Of a stretch of DNA of 5,945 nucleotides, positions 4,656-5,945 are shown piece after piece. The notes under the pieces are model-generated. The model saw nothing but the letters and a program-made list of their open reading frames with translations, did no database searches and was not told where the DNA came from. Source of the stretch: an uncultured Burkholderiales bacterium. GTDB taxonomy: Bacteria > Pseudomonadota > Gammaproteobacteria > Burkholderiales > Burkholderiaceae. Location of the stretch: assembly GCA_903845315.1 (NCBI GenBank), contig CAIMWY010000395.1:1-5945 (forward strand), written 5' to 3'. Numbering within the stretch: position 1 is the stretch's first letter; each line of letters begins with the position of its first letter. Made by a program: the position numbers and the translations under genes.

Positions 4656-4717
4656 CGTGATGTGTTTTTAAGCATGGGTGATGGCTTAGTATTTTTTTTC
4701 ACACACGAAAGCACATC

Positions 4718-5945
4718 ATGGATTTCCAATTTTCTGAAGACAACCAGCAAATGCAGCGAAGCTTGCGTACCTTTATGGATCGTCATGTGGTCCCGCAAAA
4801 CGTGGCGTGGTTGAAGCTGGCCGAACAAGGGGTGTATCCCACCGATGTGGTTGAACCTCTCAAGCAAATGGCGCGCGAGGCGGGCATGTGGAATATGTTT
4901 TTGCCAGGCTTGCAACCCGATGAGCCTGGCACGCGCTTGAGCAATTTAGAGTACGCACCTTTGGCTGAAATCATGGGGCGCATACCTTGGGCGGCTGAGG
5001 TGTTTAACTGCAATGCGCCCGACACGGGCAACATGGAGTTGCTGCATATGTTTGCCACACCCCAGCAGCGCGAGCAATGGCTCAAACCCTTGCTGGAAGG
5101 TCGCATGCGTTCTTGTTTTGCCATGACCGAGCCGGATGTGGCGTCATCGGACGCCACCAATATTCAAACCACCATCCGCCGCGACGGCGATATGTATGTG
5201 ATCAATGGTCGCAAGTGGTTCACCACAGGTGCCATGCATCCCAGCTGTGCGCTTGCGATTGTCATGGGTATCTCAGACGAGCGGCCTGATGCCGACCCCC
5301 ACAGCCGTCACGCCATGGTGATCGTGCCGTTTGATGCGCCTGGTTTTCGCATTGAACGCAACTTACCTGTGATGCACCACTTGGCGCCTGAGGGGCATTG
5401 CGAGGTGACGTTTAAGAATGTGCGAGTTCCCGTGACAAATATTTTGGGGCAAGAAGGTGCTGGTTTCTCGCTGGCGCAAGCGCGCTTGGGACCTGGGCGG
5501 GTTCACCACTGCATGCGCACGATCGGGCAGTGTGAGTTGGCCCTGGAGTTGATGACTGAGAGGGCCCTTGAGCGACGCGCATTTGGCAAGCATTTGAGCG
5601 ATTTTTCAAACGTGCAAGATTGGATTGCGCATTCCAGGGTTGAGATTGACCAAGCGCGCTTGTTGGTGTTGCGCGCTGCTTGGCTGATGGACATGCACGG
5701 TAATCAGGCTGCAAGGGTGGAGGTATCTGCCATCAAGTTGGTCGCCGCACTTTTGCAGACCCGCGTGTTAGACCGCGCCATGCAAGTCTTTGGTGCGATG
5801 GGCTTGACGCCGGATACGCCCTTGTCTTACCTGTGGACATGGGGACGAGCCATGCGATTTTTGGACGGACCTGATGAGGTGCACCTGCGCGTGGTGGCCC
5901 GCGCTGAGTTGGCCAAAGCCAAAGCCAACCGAGGTGCCACCTCGG
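4718..5945 (+). CDS. Acyl-CoA dehydrogenase, ACAD10/11-like (3' end outside window)
   Basis: The frame is open for 409 codons to the right edge without a stop, close to full family length. It is a flavoenzyme that oxidises acyl-CoA to trans-2-enoyl-CoA, passing electrons to electron-transfer flavoprotein. Visible landmarks are the N-terminal helical domain (MDFQFSEDNQ start), the FAD/substrate motif CFAMTEPDVASSD (133-145), WFTTGA (167-172), the C-terminal helical domain with RRAFGKHLSDF (286-296), QVFGAMGLT (356-364) and FLDGPDEVH (381-389). The DGPDEVH motif and length resemble the ACAD10/11 group, often active on unusual or longer chains; the substrate is not determinable here. D383 is at the position of the catalytic glutamate in classical enzymes. 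The start at 4718 has GAAAG (4707-4711), six bases upstream. It is divergent from doxX. Confidence 0.93.
   Translation, partial: MDFQFSEDNQQMQRSLRTFMDRHVVPQNVAWLKLAEQGVYPTDVVEPLKQMAREAGMWNMFLPGLQPDEPGTRLSNLEYAPLAEIMGRIPWAAEVFNCNAPDTGNMELLHMFATPQQREQWLKPLLEGRMRSCFAMTEPDVASSDATNIQTTIRRDGDMYVINGRKWFTTGAMHPSCALAIVMGISDERPDADPHSRHAMVIVPFDAPGFRIERNLPVMHHLAPEGHCEVTFKNVRVPVTNILGQEGAGFSLAQARLGPGRVHHCMRTIGQCELALELMTERALERRAFGKHLSDFSNVQDWIAHSRVEIDQARLLVLRAAWLMDMHGNQAARVEVSAIKLVAALLQTRVLDRAMQVFGAMGLTPDTPLSYLWTWGRAMRFLDGPDEVHLRVVARAELAKAKANRGATS

Noticed and set aside
4783..5714. Several minus-strand open frames opposite the acyl-CoA dehydrogenase gene
   Set aside because: They are shadows of the strong coding frame on the plus strand, which carries all family motifs.

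Overview
The window looks like a piece of a betaproteobacterial chromosome, probably Burkholderiales and possibly Comamonadaceae. I infer this from the tRNA-Gly 5' half, the gene content and the moderate G+C of the DoxX and acyl-CoA dehydrogenase genes. It cannot be proven from the window alone. Two parts differ sharply: about 1 kb of accessory debris on the left, and ordinary chromosomal genes from about position 1028 onward.

Left part (1-1027): the 5' end of an IS3-family transposase gene and its terminal inverted repeat (1-161, minus strand, leaving the window at base 1). Next is a short minus-strand coding fragment that could be the C-terminus of a MarR-type regulator, cut off by the IS end. 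Then comes a roughly 417-base tract (270-686) with a single CpG by hand count, against about 20 GpC. It carries a 92-codon ORF of unknown function. After it lies the 5' half of a tRNA-Gly gene (minus strand) that stops being tRNA just after the anticodon loop. The rest, 742-1027, has no recognisable gene but several hairpins.

Middle part (1028-4058): a small exported protein of unknown function (minus) is divergent from a two-gene operon (plus). The operon encodes a NarL/FixJ-type response regulator and a hybrid histidine kinase with about six membrane helices. The 214-base divergent region holds a good promoter for the exported protein. It also holds a 90-base nested palindromic structure: a 13-bp inverted repeat enclosing two smaller palindromes, one a perfect 18-mer. 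The natural hypothesis is that kinase and regulator form one signalling pair acting on this shared region, and that the exported protein is a target or accessory. The kinase/regulator pair is more A+T-rich than the genes to its right.

Right part (4063-5945): a DoxX-family membrane protein (minus), convergent with the kinase gene with only 4 bases between stop codons, is divergent from an acyl-CoA dehydrogenase gene (plus). The dehydrogenase gene stays open to the window's right edge. Its reading frame has no stop codon in the window. The 178-base divergent region carries an FNR/Anr-like box overlapping the best doxX promoter, plus a near-perfect 16-base palindrome. No CRISPR array, rRNA, complete tRNA or convincing intrinsic terminator was seen.
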